In this document: one piece after another, positions 1-11,800 of the stretch
Position numbering within the stretch: position 1 is the first letter of the stretch
How the letters are laid out: the number at the start of each line of letters is the position of its first letter
NCBI GenBank assembly: GCA_030015575.1
Contig: JASDDO010000016.1
Location: forward strand, 111,123,241-111,187,240
DNA from: Agapanthus africanus
Lineage: Eukaryota; Streptophyta; Magnoliopsida; Asparagales; Amaryllidaceae
Reading direction: 5' to 3'
Length of the DNA: 64,000 nt
Made by a program: the position numbers and the translations under genes
Notes under the pieces: model-generated
What the model was told of the DNA's origin: nothing
What the model saw: the letters and a program-made list of their open reading frames with translations, nothing else
Database searches by the model: none

Positions 1-2016
1 AAACACTTGATGACTAAAGCAAGCCTAGACGGCAGGATGGCAAGATGGGTTGTCATGCTACTTGAGTTTGACATAGTTTATACTCCTCAGAAAGCAGTAA
101 AAGGGCAAGCTCTTGCAGACTTTCTCGCTGCTCATCCCATACTAGAAGGGTCGCCGCTAAATTGTGAGTTACCCGACGAACAAGTGCTGCACCTCGAGGA
201 AGATGGGCCATGTTGGGAGCTCTACTTCGATGGAGCCTCATCAATAAGGAGCTCCGGCAGATCAAGCGTCCCGGAGGTAAAAGCGGGGATAGGGTTGGTG
301 TTCATCACGCCATCAATAGGAACCCTACGACGTTCTTTCGCTCTCACCGAGCCTCGAATGAACAACGAAGCTGAGTATGAAGCTCTGATAGCTGGTTTGG
401 AGCTCGCCATAGAAATGGAAATCCTTCGGCTACGGGTTTACGGTGACTCCCAGCTTTTCGTCAACCAAGTGAGCGGAAATTATAAGATATACAGACCCGA
501 ATTAGCTCGGTACAGAGGCCGAGTGGTGGAACTCATGAAACGGTTCACTCACATTGAACTAATGAGAGTCCCCAGAGCGTTGAATGGAAAGGCTGACGTA
601 CTCGCTCGCTTAGCCAAGGAGATGGCTGATCCTGACATGGATGAAATTCTGATCACAGTCAGGAGCCGACAAATTCTACCCCCGGTCTCTCTACGAAAAG
701 AGGAAAGCGTGGAACAGAAGAGCAGTCCTGCCGAAGAAGCTTCGATCATCCAAGACGAGCCCGATTGGAGAGAACCCTTCATAGAGTACCTCCGATACGA
801 CAAGCTGCCCGAAGAAAAATCTGCGAGGATTCAGCTGAAAAAAAGAGCTCTCCGATACGTGTTTATAAATGATACGTTATACCGCAGGTCATATGAACAA
901 CTCTGGCTCAGGTGTTTGTCATTGGCCGAAGCCCAAAAGGTCATGAAAGATGTTCACTCGGGCGTTTGCGGTGCCCACCAATCTGGCCCCAAGATGCAAC
1001 TTCAAATCAAAAGGCTTGGGTATTACTGGCCCACCATGATACGGGATTGCGGAGAGCAAGCAAAGAAATGTCAGATCTGCCAAATCCATGGTGATTTCAT
1101 TCATAAGCATCCCAATCCGTTGCATCCTACGGTGGTATCGTGGCCCTTCGAAGTCTGGGGCACCGACATCGTTGGCCCAATTGATCCTCCGTCATCCAAA
1201 GGCCACCGGTTCATACTGGCCGCAACTGATTACTTCTCCAGATGGGCTGAAGCTGTCCCGCTAAAAGAAGTCAAGACAAAAGATATTCTGACATTCTTCC
1301 AGCATAATATTCTATACCGCTTCGGTACACCAAGAAGAATCATTTCTGACAACGGGCCTTCTTTCAAGAGCTTCAATGTCTCAAGGTTCACTACTCAGCA
1401 CAAGATAGACTGGAGATATTCCTCCATCTATAATCCAAGAGCCAATGGGCTCGCCGAAGCCTTCAATAAGACTCTATGCATGCTCCTGAGGAAAAATGCT
1501 TCAGCCAACAAGAGAGACTGGAATCTCAAGCTTGACGAGGCGTTGTGGGCATATCGTACTACGCACCGTACTCCAACTCAGTCCACTCCATACTCATTTC
1601 TCTTCGGAGTGGAGGCGGTCCTCCCCCTCGAAGTCGAAGTTCCAAGCTTAAGAATGGCCGTTCAGCATGAGTTGACGGAGGAGGAAAACGTGCTCCTTCG
1701 ACTTGAAGAACTCGATGCCCTCGAAGAAAAGAGGCTCGCGGTGCAGCAAAGTCTGGAGCTATACCGAGCCCAAATGTCACGGGCCTATGACAAGATAACC
1801 CGTCTCCGCGCTTTCAAGAAAGGTGAATTGGTGTTGGTCCTCAAAAGACCGATCATCCCCAATCGACATGCCAAGGGAAAATTCGAGCCAAACTGGGAAG
1901 GACCATACGTCATCGAGAAAGTGTTTGACGGAGGATCCTACCAACTAATAAGTGCCGAAGGAGAAAGGCCCATGCCACCCATCAATGGCCGATATCTCAA
2001 GAAATACTACACGTGA
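1..2016 (+). CDS. Ty3/gypsy (Tat-type) pol fragment: RNase H + integrase
   Basis: The frame is open to the window edge at base 1, so this is the C-terminal part of a retrotransposon polyprotein. The first residues resemble the tail of a reverse-transcriptase-linked RNase H (VKGQALADFLAAHP). Counted from base 7, a second RNase H domain follows at about residues 70-205 (YFDGASS, NNEAEYEAL, YGDSQL, NGKADVLA supply the acidic residues). An integrase zinc finger lies at about 317-358 (HSG..GAH, KKCQIC). The integrase core has D387 (GTDIVGP), D448 (SDNGPSF) and E484 (NGLAEAF). The C-terminal part ends at KGKFEPNWEGPYVI...GRYLKKYYT. Two RNase H domains are typical of Tat-lineage Ty3/gypsy elements. 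The visible frame has no stop or shift and looks relatively young. Its 3' half appears to lie beyond the copia insertion, at 21,369 onward (inference). Confidence 0.93.
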   Translation, partial: KHLMTKASLDGRMARWVVMLLEFDIVYTPQKAVKGQALADFLAAHPILEGSPLNCELPDEQVLHLEEDGPCWELYFDGASSIRSSGRSSVPEVKAGIGLVFITPSIGTLRRSFALTEPRMNNEAEYEALIAGLELAIEMEILRLRVYGDSQLFVNQVSGNYKIYRPELARYRGRVVELMKRFTHIELMRVPRALNGKADVLARLAKEMADPDMDEILITVRSRQILPPVSLRKEESVEQKSSPAEEASIIQDEPDWREPFIEYLRYDKLPEEKSARIQLKKRALRYVFINDTLYRRSYEQLWLRCLSLAEAQKVMKDVHSGVCGAHQSGPKMQLQIKRLGYYWPTMIRDCGEQAKKCQICQIHGDFIHKHPNPLHPTVVSWPFEVWGTDIVGPIDPPSSKGHRFILAATDYFSRWAEAVPLKEVKTKDILTFFQHNILYRFGTPRRIISDNGPSFKSFNVSRFTTQHKIDWRYSSIYNPRANGLAEAFNKTLCMLLRKNASANKRDWNLKLDEALWAYRTTHRTPTQSTPYSFLFGVEAVLPLEVEVPSLRMAVQHELTEEENVLLRLEELDALEEKRLAVQQSLELYRAQMSRAYDKITRLRAFKKGELVLVLKRPIIPNRHAKGKFEPNWEGPYVIEKVFDGGSYQLISAEGERPMPPINGRYLKKYYT

Positions 2017-2713
2017 ATGCTCCAAGTCGCAGGCGAATTCAGCACATCAGCCCTACGGTCTGGATCATACATCCTGCAAAACCGTATACAATCCACGGGC
2101 GTAAATGACCCCTATATCTCCCAAATCCTGCCGGTGAGACTACTTTTAAAGTCCCACCAGCGGCAAAAAAAAGTGAAAAAAAGAAAGAAATAAAAGAAGA
2201 AGAAAAAAATAAATAAAAAATAAACGGTATGTCCACAAGCAAAACGGGCACGGATGAAAACCCGAAAGGGCTCCGTGAGTAAAAACAGCAGGACTACCGG
2301 CGAGTCTGTGAAAACCCGAAAGGGCGCAAACTCGTGAAAAGAGATGAAATACACTCGCAAAGTCCTCTCGACTTTGTGAGGAGAAAACCCCTGCGTGAGA
2401 TCCTTATGACTCACAAAGGAGCGACACACTTAGGAATCCTCACGATTCCTATGGAGAAAATACACCTGCGGGATCCTTATGACTCGTAGGGAGAAAATGC
2501 TTTTATGGGACCCTCACGGCCCATAAAATTGAAAAGCCTTAGGTGATAGGGACCCAAACCTGTCTCCTAAGCCATCGTTCCCCAACGGGCAACGGCAAAT
2601 GATGAGTCGCTCCTGGCATTTCGCTTCAGTGTTAGCGGTGCTGATGCCAACCAAAAACCCAAATCCCAAGTCCTCCCAAGGCAAATGATGAGTTGCTCCT
2701 GGCATTATTCCAG
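2017..2713 (+). mobile_element. Tat-type element, 3' non-coding region (left part)
   Basis: No coding signal. A purine-rich tract lies at about 2,159-2,228. It is followed by short repeated blocks containing GAAAACCCGAAAGGG (two copies, about 2,257-2,325) and paired phrases such as 'gggatccttatgactc'. A phrase starting GGCAAATGATGAG and ending CTCCTGGCATT occurs twice (about 2,591 and 2,680). Such repetitive 3' regions are usual downstream of integrase in Tat elements. The region stops abruptly at 2,713, where copia LTR sequence begins. A phrase with similar words (CAATGACCTCCCTGGCA) follows the far end of the copia element at 21,369, suggesting continuity across the insertion. Confidence 0.7.
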
Positions 2714-4326
2714 TGCAGAGATGAGTGTATTGGATTAGCTTGAAATCTATAGCATTTCTTTCTCTTAACCTTCTCTTGATTCACCTTGCATTCACATCTC
2801 ACGTGAAACTATTTATAAGAAGAAAGAGGAGGAGGAGATGAGAAGGAGTAAGTGTTTGTCATGATTTAAAGAGTTCAAGCATGATGAGAAAAAAATTAGC
2901 ACTAAGAGAATTAATTGAAGCATGCATTATATAAATTAGTATCATGCTTCAATAGTAACTCCATAACAACAACCTCATCATGCTTGTACCTTTTAATTTC
3001 CACCTCATTTTATTTTTCATAAATGATGTCATTATTATGTCATTATGAGGTGGCACCTTCTAGAAGGTATTCTTGTAACAATTACAAAAATACCCCTCCT
3101 CCGTATACCGTATACCGTATATTGTATACCCGCATCCGAATTCCGAAAAATACGAATACCATTAATCCAATAATATAATACCTGTATCCGGCTTAAACCA
3201 AAGCCCACCAGTATTATCCTTCCGATTATTAATCCTGTAACAATTACATGAATAAAATCGAAACCCTGCCGTAACAGCTTACGGCTGCCATAACAACTTA
3301 CAGCCTCTACATATTTCGCCTGAACGAGAGAACCCTCTGTGTGGGACTCTAAAGACTCGACAGTACGATGGCAGTGGGTTTAACCACAAGCACGTCAGCG
3401 GCACTAGCTGTGCGTAACGGCTACCCAGGTACTTGACGAAAAGGTGGCCAACGAGCGAACTCATCACAACCCTTACGAGCCTGCAAGCAACACTTACCGT
3501 ACAGTCCGGTCTCTTCATCTGATACGTCGCATATGAAGTCTAGGGGTGGTAAATGTCAGGCCCCAGTAACTTTATAAGTCATGCTGATTTATGGCTCATA
3601 ACAGTTCGAGAAACTACTGATAACACTTATCAGTAAACCTCGAGAACCCTGGCCAGGGATTTAGGTGTTATAGCCGATCAAACATAGCGCGACATCAACT
3701 CCCTATACCGGGAGAGACGAAACCCCTCCTATCGCTCACTGTCTCCATATGATTCGGGACTGTACCCAAAATCCACCTGTTTGCATGACTCAATAGAGCC
3801 GTGGTAGGGAGGAAATTAAAGTACAGTGGGAATCACACAAGACTCTATGACGATCTCGGGTCTACAGACTAACCTGTACAAGTGTCGCTAGAGAACTGCT
3901 ATCTGACAATAGGTATATATACCATCTAGGAGTTTTCAGCGAGTCCTGTTCGGTGTACTCATTCTCCAATGAGCACTTGTGTACAATCTTTGATGTCAAA
4001 CATCAATGGTTATGGAATCAACCATCGCCCCCAGGGTCAAGAAACGTACACACTAGTCTAATCTGGTAATACCGATGCCCTGTCTCGATATACCCTCGAC
4101 TAGGAACTATTGAAGGATATGCTTGTAGACTGCCCAGGTCCCACCAGTATGATCTCATCATAATCCTGGTAGTCAAGCATAGTCCTAAGGGCTTCATCAA
4201 CACATCACATGTTATGATAAAGATAAACCAGATAGCATACTATCATTTCGAGCAAAGATTGTTTCTGTACATATACATGTCTAGTATCTTCTACAATACA
4301 GGCCTCTAGGGCATACATATCCAACA
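2714..4326 (-). repeat. copia 3' LTR, truncated at its outer end
   Basis: This block aligns almost base for base with 19,756-21,368. In element orientation it starts TGTTGGATATG, directly after the polypurine tract. It ends inside the LTR at plus-strand base 2,714, lacking the counterpart of 19,408-19,755. It contains the TACCGTATACCGTATA repeats (about 3,105-3,125) and the 'ctctgtgtgggactctaaagac' segment that recurs in every LTR of this family in the window. Truncation may be by deletion together with flanking Tat sequence. A second insertion into the LTR is less likely. Confidence 0.9.
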
Positions 4327-4338
4327 ATCTCCCACTTG
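4327..4338 (-). other. copia polypurine tract
   Basis: The minus strand reads AAGTGGGAGATT immediately before the LTR start TGTTGG. This is the usual primer tract for plus-strand DNA synthesis in Ty1/copia elements. Confidence 0.85.
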
Positions 4339-4372
4339 CACTAAGGCCTGTAATTAATGCAATAAGTACCGG

Positions 4373-7300
4373 CTAGAACCAGTTTCCGGCGTACCGCATG
4401 CCCAACGGCTCAAACAGTTTCTCAAACTGTACTTGAGGGATAGCCTTAGTGAATGGATCTGCTGTGTTGTCTTTCGTGTCTACTCTCCGTACCTCGATGT
4501 CCTGGCGATCCACTATCTCCCTGATGAGGTGATACCGCCTCAAGATATGTCTAGATTTCTGATGGGACCTCGGTTCCTTTGCCAAAGCCATGGCTCCATT
4601 GTTATCGCAATACAGAGGTATTGGATTAGCAATGGATGGAACCACTTGAAGTTCTGTAATGAACTTCCTCATCCAGACCGCTTCTTTTGCGGCATCATTA
4701 GCAGCAATATACTCAGCTTCCATCGTGGAGTCAGCGACGGTATCTTGTTTGGAACTCTTCCAACATACCGTCCCTCCATTTAGAGTAAATACAAACCCTG
4801 AGATGGACTTACTATCATCCTTGTCGCTCTGGAAGCTGGAGTCGGTAAAGCCCTCCATTTGGAGATTTCCGTTACCATACACTAAGAACATTTCTTTAGT
4901 TCTTCTCAAGTACTTTAGAATGTTCTTCACAGCAGTCCAGTGTTTCTCCCTTGGGTTGGATTGATACCTGCTTACTGCACTTAGTGCATAAGCTACATCT
5001 GGGCGAGTACATAACATCGCATACATTATAGATCCTACTGCCGAAGCATAGGGTATAATGCTCATGCGAGCCCTCTCCTCATCAGTCTTTGGAGACATCT
5101 CTTTGGAGAGGGTGATCCCATGACAAGCGGGTAAATTACCCCTCTTGGAATCTTCCATACTAAATCTCTTTAGTATGGTGTCAATGTATCTCGATTGGGA
5201 CAATCCCAATAATTTCTTAGATCTATCTCTATAGATCTTTATCCCCAGAATGTACGAGGCATCGCCCAGGTCTTTCATGGAGAACCTCTGCGATAAGAAT
5301 AGTTTGACCGATTGTAGCATAGGAATATCATTTCCTATCAAGAGAATGTCGTCCACGTACAATACGAGGAATGTAACAGTACTCTCTACAATATTTTTAT
5401 AAATACATGGTTCATCCACATTTTTGATAAAACCAAACTCTTTGATTGTATCATCAAAGCAGATGTTCCAACTCCGTGATGCCTGCTTTAATCCATAGAT
5501 GGATTTGAGCAGCCTGCATGCTTTTCCGCTGCTCCCACTATCAATGAATCCCTCTGGCTGATCCATATAAACGCATTCTTCTAAATCACCATTTAGAAAT
5601 GCCGTTTTAACATCCATCTGCCAGATCTCATAATCATAGTAAGCAGCTATAGCAAGCAAGATCCGAATGGATTTAAGCATCGCGACTGGTGAAAAAGTTT
5701 CATCATAGTCCAAGCCCGGTCTTTGACGAAATCCTTTTGCTACCAGCCTAGCTTTATAGGTCTCCACCTGACCATCCACACCAATCTTTCTTTTAAAGAT
5801 CCATTTGCACCCTATGGGTTTTACTCCAGAAGGTGCAGCCTCCAAAGTCCATACTTTATTGGTGTGCATGGATTCCATTTCGGATCTCATGGCATCCAAC
5901 CATTTCACTGAGTCACCACTCGTGATAGCTTGCTGAAAACTAGTAGGGTCATCATCATCTATGATGCAATCTTCTCTATCGCCGTCAATTAGAAAACCGT
6001 AGTATCTATCAGGTGGGCGAGAAGTCCTACTAGATCTACGGAGTGGCTGAGGTATGTCAGGTTCTATTGAAACCTCAGGTTCAATCAAATCATCGGTAAT
6101 GGTTTGTGCATCTGGAACTTCTTCCAGTTCTACCGCATTGCCAACAGTATCATTTGTAAAAAATTCATTTTCTAAAAATGTGGCATACTGAGAAACAAAC
6201 ACCCTTTGTTCCTCCTTGTGGTAGAATAGATATCCATACGAGTGTTTTAGATATCCCACAAATTTACACAAAACCGATCGTGTCTCAAGTTTGTCTGGAT
6301 TCTGCTTTTTCACATAAGCCGGACAACCCCATACCTTAACTCTTTTAAGAGATGGTCTCTTCCCATACCATATCTCATATGGAGTGGTAGACACGGTTTT
6401 GGTCGGAACCCTATTCAATAGATAAATCGCAGTCTCCAATGCGTGCCCCCAAAATGATATTGGTAACTCAGCATCACTCATCATAGATCGTACCATATCT
6501 AATAATGTGCGATTCCTCCTTTCCGATACACCGTTGTGCTGTGGTGTATACGGAGGAGTGAGCTGAGAGAGAATCCCATTCTCTTTTAGGAAATCTAGAA
6601 ACTCTGAGCTTAGATACTCACCTCTACGATCCGATCGAAGTTTCTTGATACTTAAGCCTGTTTGTTTTTCTACTTCAGATTTATACTCCTTAAACTTTTC
6701 AAAGGCTTCGGACTTATGTTTCAACAAGAACACGTGCCCGAATCTCGATAAATCATCAGTGAAGGTTATGAAGTATGAAAAACCACCTCCAGCATGTATA
6801 GACATTGGTCCACATACATCACTATGTATGAGGCCTAAGAGTTCAGTAGCTCTCTCTCCGTGTCCAGTAAACGGAGTTTTGGTCATTTTACCTTTGATGC
6901 AAGACTGGCGAGTCGCATAAGATTTATATTCAAACGAGTTTAAATATCCATCTTTATGTAGCTTGGTTAGTCTTGTTTCATTAATATGACCAAGTCTACA
7001 ATGCCAAATGAAAGCTTCATTTATGTCTGAAACCTTTCTTTTGTTTCCGTGTTGTATATGAAAAACTGTATGCTGATTTAGGATGTATATCCCGTTATTT
7101 AATGTTCCATACCCAATCAACTCTTGATTAAGGTTAATGTTCATAACATTAGATTGCAATACAAAATTATATCCAGCATTGTCCAACAACGATACAGATA
7201 TAATATTACATAACATCGAAGGTACAAAATAACATGGGTTCAAAACCAATATAGAACCCGACAGCAAACCAAGATGATACTCTCCCACTGCAGTAGCATG

Positions 7301-8308
7301 TACTGAGGAACCATTCCCAACCCGGAGAGTGTGATCACCTTTCTTCAACAACCTGCTATTTCTCAACCCCTGCATACAATTGCAGATGTGAGATCCTGAC
7401 CCAGTATCTAATACCCAGGAAGCAAAGTTAATTGAAAAACAGTTTTCTGTTACAAACACACCTGAAGTGGAAGCATCACCATGCTTCTTCTTCTGGAGGT
7501 CGGCCAAGTATTTAATACAGTTTCTCTTCCAGTGCCCAGTCTGGTGGCAGTGGAAACATTCCCCACGACCTGTCGCAGCAGCCCATTTCTTGTCCCTTCC
7601 CGATGCCTTTTTCACTCCGCCTCTCTGCTTGATGGGATTCTTCTTCTTCTTCTTTCCCTTGGCCTTGGCTTTCGGGATGGAGGAAGAAGATGGCCCAGCA
7701 ATAAGAGCGGGAGTTTTCGCTATCTTTAGCGTGCTCTCTGCACTCCTCAACATATTGAGGAGTTCTGGTAAAGACTTCTCCATTTTGTGCATGTTGAAGT
7801 TTACAATGAATTGAGCAAAGGCAGGGGAAAGGGACTGTAGAACAATATCAACATACTGCTCGTTCTCCATGGTCCAACCCAGGTCCTCAAGTTCTTCGAT
7901 AAGTCCAATCATCTTCAATACATGGTCACCTACAGACGTGCCAGCAGCCATCCGCATCTGAAACAACTTTCGAGATGCCTCGTATCGGAGAGTACGAGAT
8001 TGCTCTCCATACAACTCCTCTGTATGGAGAAAGATGGATTAGACATCCATCTTCTCGTGCTGCTTATGATGTTCATTGTTCATATAAGCTAGCGCGAGGC
8101 ACTTGGCTGTTGCGCAGTCTGTATCCCATTTCTTGCGGATTTCTTTATCCGCAACTGAAGAATCAAGGCCTGGGCTAGGAGGGGCTGGAGTAGTCAGGAC
8201 GTATCCGACCTTATCATATGTCAGGGCAATATTCACGTTACTTAGCCAATCTTTGTAATTCGGTCCAGTGAGTTTGTTTTTGTCTAATAAAAGTTTAAGT
8301 CCCGACAT
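4373..8308 (-). pseudogene. copia gag-pol polyprotein with one in-frame stop
   Basis: The frame runs from an ATG at 8,308 to a stop at 4,373 in a single reading frame. It is interrupted by one TAA at 8,039-8,041, about 89 codons into gag. Counting from the next Met (8,014): the gag zinc knuckle CFHCHQTGHWKRNC is at 153-166, and the protease DTGSG at 203-207. The integrase HHCC finger starts at H338/H343, and its catalytic triad is D399, D462 and E498 (SERRNR). Reverse transcriptase has YVDD at about 886-889. RNase H is at about 1,070-1,140 (ADSTMEAEYIAA). The total is about 1,311 codons, a normal length for plant copia. Two more oddities are visible: the integrase finger reads TRQSC where the family has a Cys pair, and SDRRGEY has Arg where Gly is usual. 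The copy is therefore probably not autonomous despite its intact look. Confidence 0.93.
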
Positions 8309-8614
8309 CGGTATCTGCTATTAGGAGATAGAAAAGAAGTCATTCAGCGATTGCTCTTGCATAATTAGATTGGTTATTAATCTTATCTAATTGTTGTCTC
8401 CCACTGCTTTTTATCAAATTTTCCTTCAAACCTAAAAAGAAAACTAGCCAGGATAAATTGCAATCTACAAGTTTGCTAACCGAAAAGTGCAAAATTCTCC
8501 CGGGAGTAACTTTTACTCATAGTGGGATCGGGATCCAACTATCATATAGAAGGTATGCAATCTCATTGCAAATTTCAACTCTTGAAATTCCCGATATGAT
8601 TTTTACCCCTAGTG

Positions 8615-8650
8615 ACTTATGACCTTAACTATGGTCAACAAATCATAAGT
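8615..8650 (-). other. leader hairpin 1
   Basis: Arms ACTTATGA (8,615-8,622) and TCATAAGT (8,643-8,650) are perfectly complementary around the 20-nt motif. With a one-base bulge the stem extends outward by CTAGT/ACTAG. On the minus strand the motif itself forms an inner UUGAC-CAUA-GUUAA stem-loop. Confidence 0.75.
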
Positions 8651-8698
8651 ACTAGTCAAGTTCAACCCGCCATTTCGTGATTGATTTAGACCCACCCA

Positions 8699-8730
8699 CA
8701 TGACCCTTAACTATGGTCAACAAAGTCATG
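8699..8730 (-). other. leader hairpin 2
   Basis: Arms CATGAC (8,699-8,704) and GTCATG (8,725-8,730) flank the same 20-nt motif. The stem sequence is unrelated to those of hairpins 1 and 3. Confidence 0.75.
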
Positions 8731-8791
8731 AGAATGCCCTAATCGATCGCATCAAATGCTTTGTAAGAATTCACCACTTAGCTACCGTACA

Positions 8792-8821
8792 CCACGCCTT
8801 AACTATGGTCAACAAACGTGG
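8792..8821 (-). other. leader hairpin 3
   Basis: Arms CCACG (8,792-8,796) and CGTGG (8,817-8,821) flank the same 20-nt motif. The stem is again different in sequence but perfectly paired. Confidence 0.75.
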
Positions 8822-8884
8822 CACGAATACTAAGTACTCTGCTTCCTAAAATGGCGGAGGGCAACGGATGGTTTTTATGAAAAC

Positions 8885-11800
8885 TGTCACGACCCGAAAG
8901 TACGGAACATGACCGGCACTTAAACTACGAACGTCTCGAGGTGTACGTAATCTAAGTAAACCGAAAACCCAGAAATCCAAACCAAGAAAAGTAGTAGAGA
9001 GCAGGAAAACCAACTTAAAGCAAGTAGTTTCAATAGCATAAGCCGAATATGCGGTTTTTAAAACATCAAAAAAATTTACTGAAAATTTCGGCAGAGTCTC
9101 CTTTGTAAATACTGGCTCCCAAACGGGATACAACATGAATAGTATACGAAATCAAGAAAAAGGCATCCCCAAGCGGGAGCTAGCTCTTCGTCAATCGACG
9201 GTCACAACCACACAAGCAGTAATATACAACGCCAACGGCGAGGATCAAAACTCAAAAGGAAACTCAAAATCACCAGAAACATAACGAGCGACTCTAAGGT
9301 CGAAAGAATAAACAACACTGGTCTCTATCTCAAAAGAATACATGTTTGGTTGATGGAACTTCTAGATACAACAGAATAATGATATACAAAGTATATAATG
9401 GGGGTATAATACAAGTAAACCCACCTACTAGCAAATCACCCGAATGAAACTGAGCCCGCAAGCCGTAATGAAACCGGTACGGCAAACCTGCAAGAAACTG
9501 GGGCACAACGGGGGTGAGTTTCCAACTCGTGAATAGAAAAACATCTACGCACAGAAATCGCATAAATAACGCAACCTAGGTCAATGATCATAATATATCC
9601 TCAAATATAAGTATAACAGGCAGCCTATGACAATGTCTAGGGTAATATCTAACCCGAGTATAATTTCATGTGCCCGTGTCAGTGCCTCAGGTAGCAATAT
9701 ATCATATGAATGAGGTATGAATGCATGAAACAGAATACATGTAAATGAAGAAACTGTTTTCATAAATTAGTGAGATTTCCTTCGTATTTTTAAAACTGAG
9801 GTATCATAATGAAATCAGTATCAACAGTGTCTAGCATCGACACAAAACATGAATCTCACTGTCTCGAAATATCAATATCTCAATCTCAATATCTAGGGCG
9901 CCGTCAGTCCAGACCGGCCCCTACCATCCATCTCAAGACCACGACGGTATCCTCCGGATATCCGACGCGTCGGGTAATATCACCGGTAGGTAGTGCTCCC
10001 CAGCCAGGCTCAACGTCAACACCACATTCCTCTTGCCCCGGGGTACCATACCGGGCCCACTATGTACCCGTGACGGTTCCTCCACTCCTCGACACGGATC
10101 TCCAAAACCACAGCAAACTCATGGTGGACGACACTTTACATCATTAGAAAACCGCAACATTTTATATTTTAAAAGATCATAAGTTGTAAATTTTGCGGCT
10201 TTCCCCGAAATCCAGAAATATCATAAATCTCAAGAAATCATCACAAGTGCATATGTCAATGATAATGAACTAGGCATGAACCACTGAATAACAGTATGCA
10301 TGAAGTGGTAGGTAATAACTACAATGTCTAATATGGCATATAAGGGAAATACACTAATATTATGTCAAAACTACCAGCTAACAATCTAAGTCAAGCAGTT
10401 ATATTCTCTAAAGTGTACGTGACATGGCAATTACCGATGAAGATGTGTGTGAGCCGGCAAGTAGGTGTACATGGTACATACGCATCATCGGTAATGGTGC
10501 TGGTGTCCTAACAGCATGATATCAATAATGGAATATGCAGCAAAATAAATATGCGAGGCAGAGCGAACAGCAATAATGTGCGGGAGCTGAAAACTAGACA
10601 CAACGATAACTAATCTGATATAAGTCCTATGAATGGTGCCTTTTGAAATAACACGAATCATGGGGTTTTGAAAATAGGGGCTACGGTGTTTTTATGAAAA
10701 GATACGTCGTTTTTGAAATATCCGTAGATTCCCTTGAGCTGTCTTTAAAAATGCCCACGATTCGTTAGTTTTTGAAATAGGTAAGAAGTCTAATCTAATC
10801 TAGCAACCACACTAAACTATACGGCAGAACTACAAGCTGAACTACAGGTAAGGAAACCGCCTATCATCTGAGTCGATACATATACCTGTATATGTATAGT
10901 CGGTGATCTCGCCTCAATAATATCATATCATATACCATATCTATAATCAGGCATCCCAAGTCAAGAGTGCGGATCAATCATCAATATAGCTCGTACGTAA
11001 ATCCGTCGTACGGCATCCCAATCTGGGTACGGGTCAATCTCACATTCATCATACTATTCATCTGGTATCCTCTTTATCAAATATCATGATCGGGGTACTG
11101 ATCTACGTCTAGTACCATACTGATACCGCCTACGTATGCATGGACGTGTGGGAAACACTACGTCAAGGACCCGCTACAACGTCATGTCGTATCTAAGATA
11201 CGAACCCTGCTATATCACCGATCTCACGGCCTCAAATCAAATCTCATCGACTCATTATAAATCCCAAGTACTATCATCCTCAATCCGTATGTGAACACAT
11301 AGTCCCATACCCATGTGAACACATAACTATATAATCCCGTATAAGCGCAAATGAAAGAAGAAAGTATGCAAGTATGGGTGTGTGTGTGCATGTGTGGTGC
11401 GACCACTACTCTAGGGTTTCGCGACACCAAATCATCCGAGAACACCAAATGTCTATATCATCGATAATATCAAACAGACTATAGTCAAAATATATATATA
11501 TATATGTGTGTATACGTATTCGTATACATCACCACGAACTGCGGGGGTGCTATACGCCATCCACCCGACTTCTCCCCGTAGATATAAATCTACTCACCTG
11601 GTCCTCGCTCGCCGGTGCCGACGTCGCCACGCGCTTGCTTGCCGTCTCGAAGTCCACATGGGGTACCTACATATCACAACGTATCGTATCGCATAAAAAC
11701 CCAATTCAAAATCGAAACGGCATACGAAAACTAAATCGGCACGCGTATCATGCATAGGTCAAAACCTATCGCCTACACATGCAAGAATAGTCAAACCAAC

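Larger units (their letters stand above)
8309..8884 (-). other. copia leader (part next to gag) with three hairpins
   Basis: Non-coding stretch between gag and the point where the large element is inserted. It carries three copies of a 20-nt motif (plus strand CCTTAACTATGGTCAACAAA) at 8,623-8,642, 8,705-8,724 and 8,797-8,816. Each copy is framed by a different perfect inverted repeat. See the separate hairpin entries and findings. No open reading frame of note. Confidence 0.8.
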
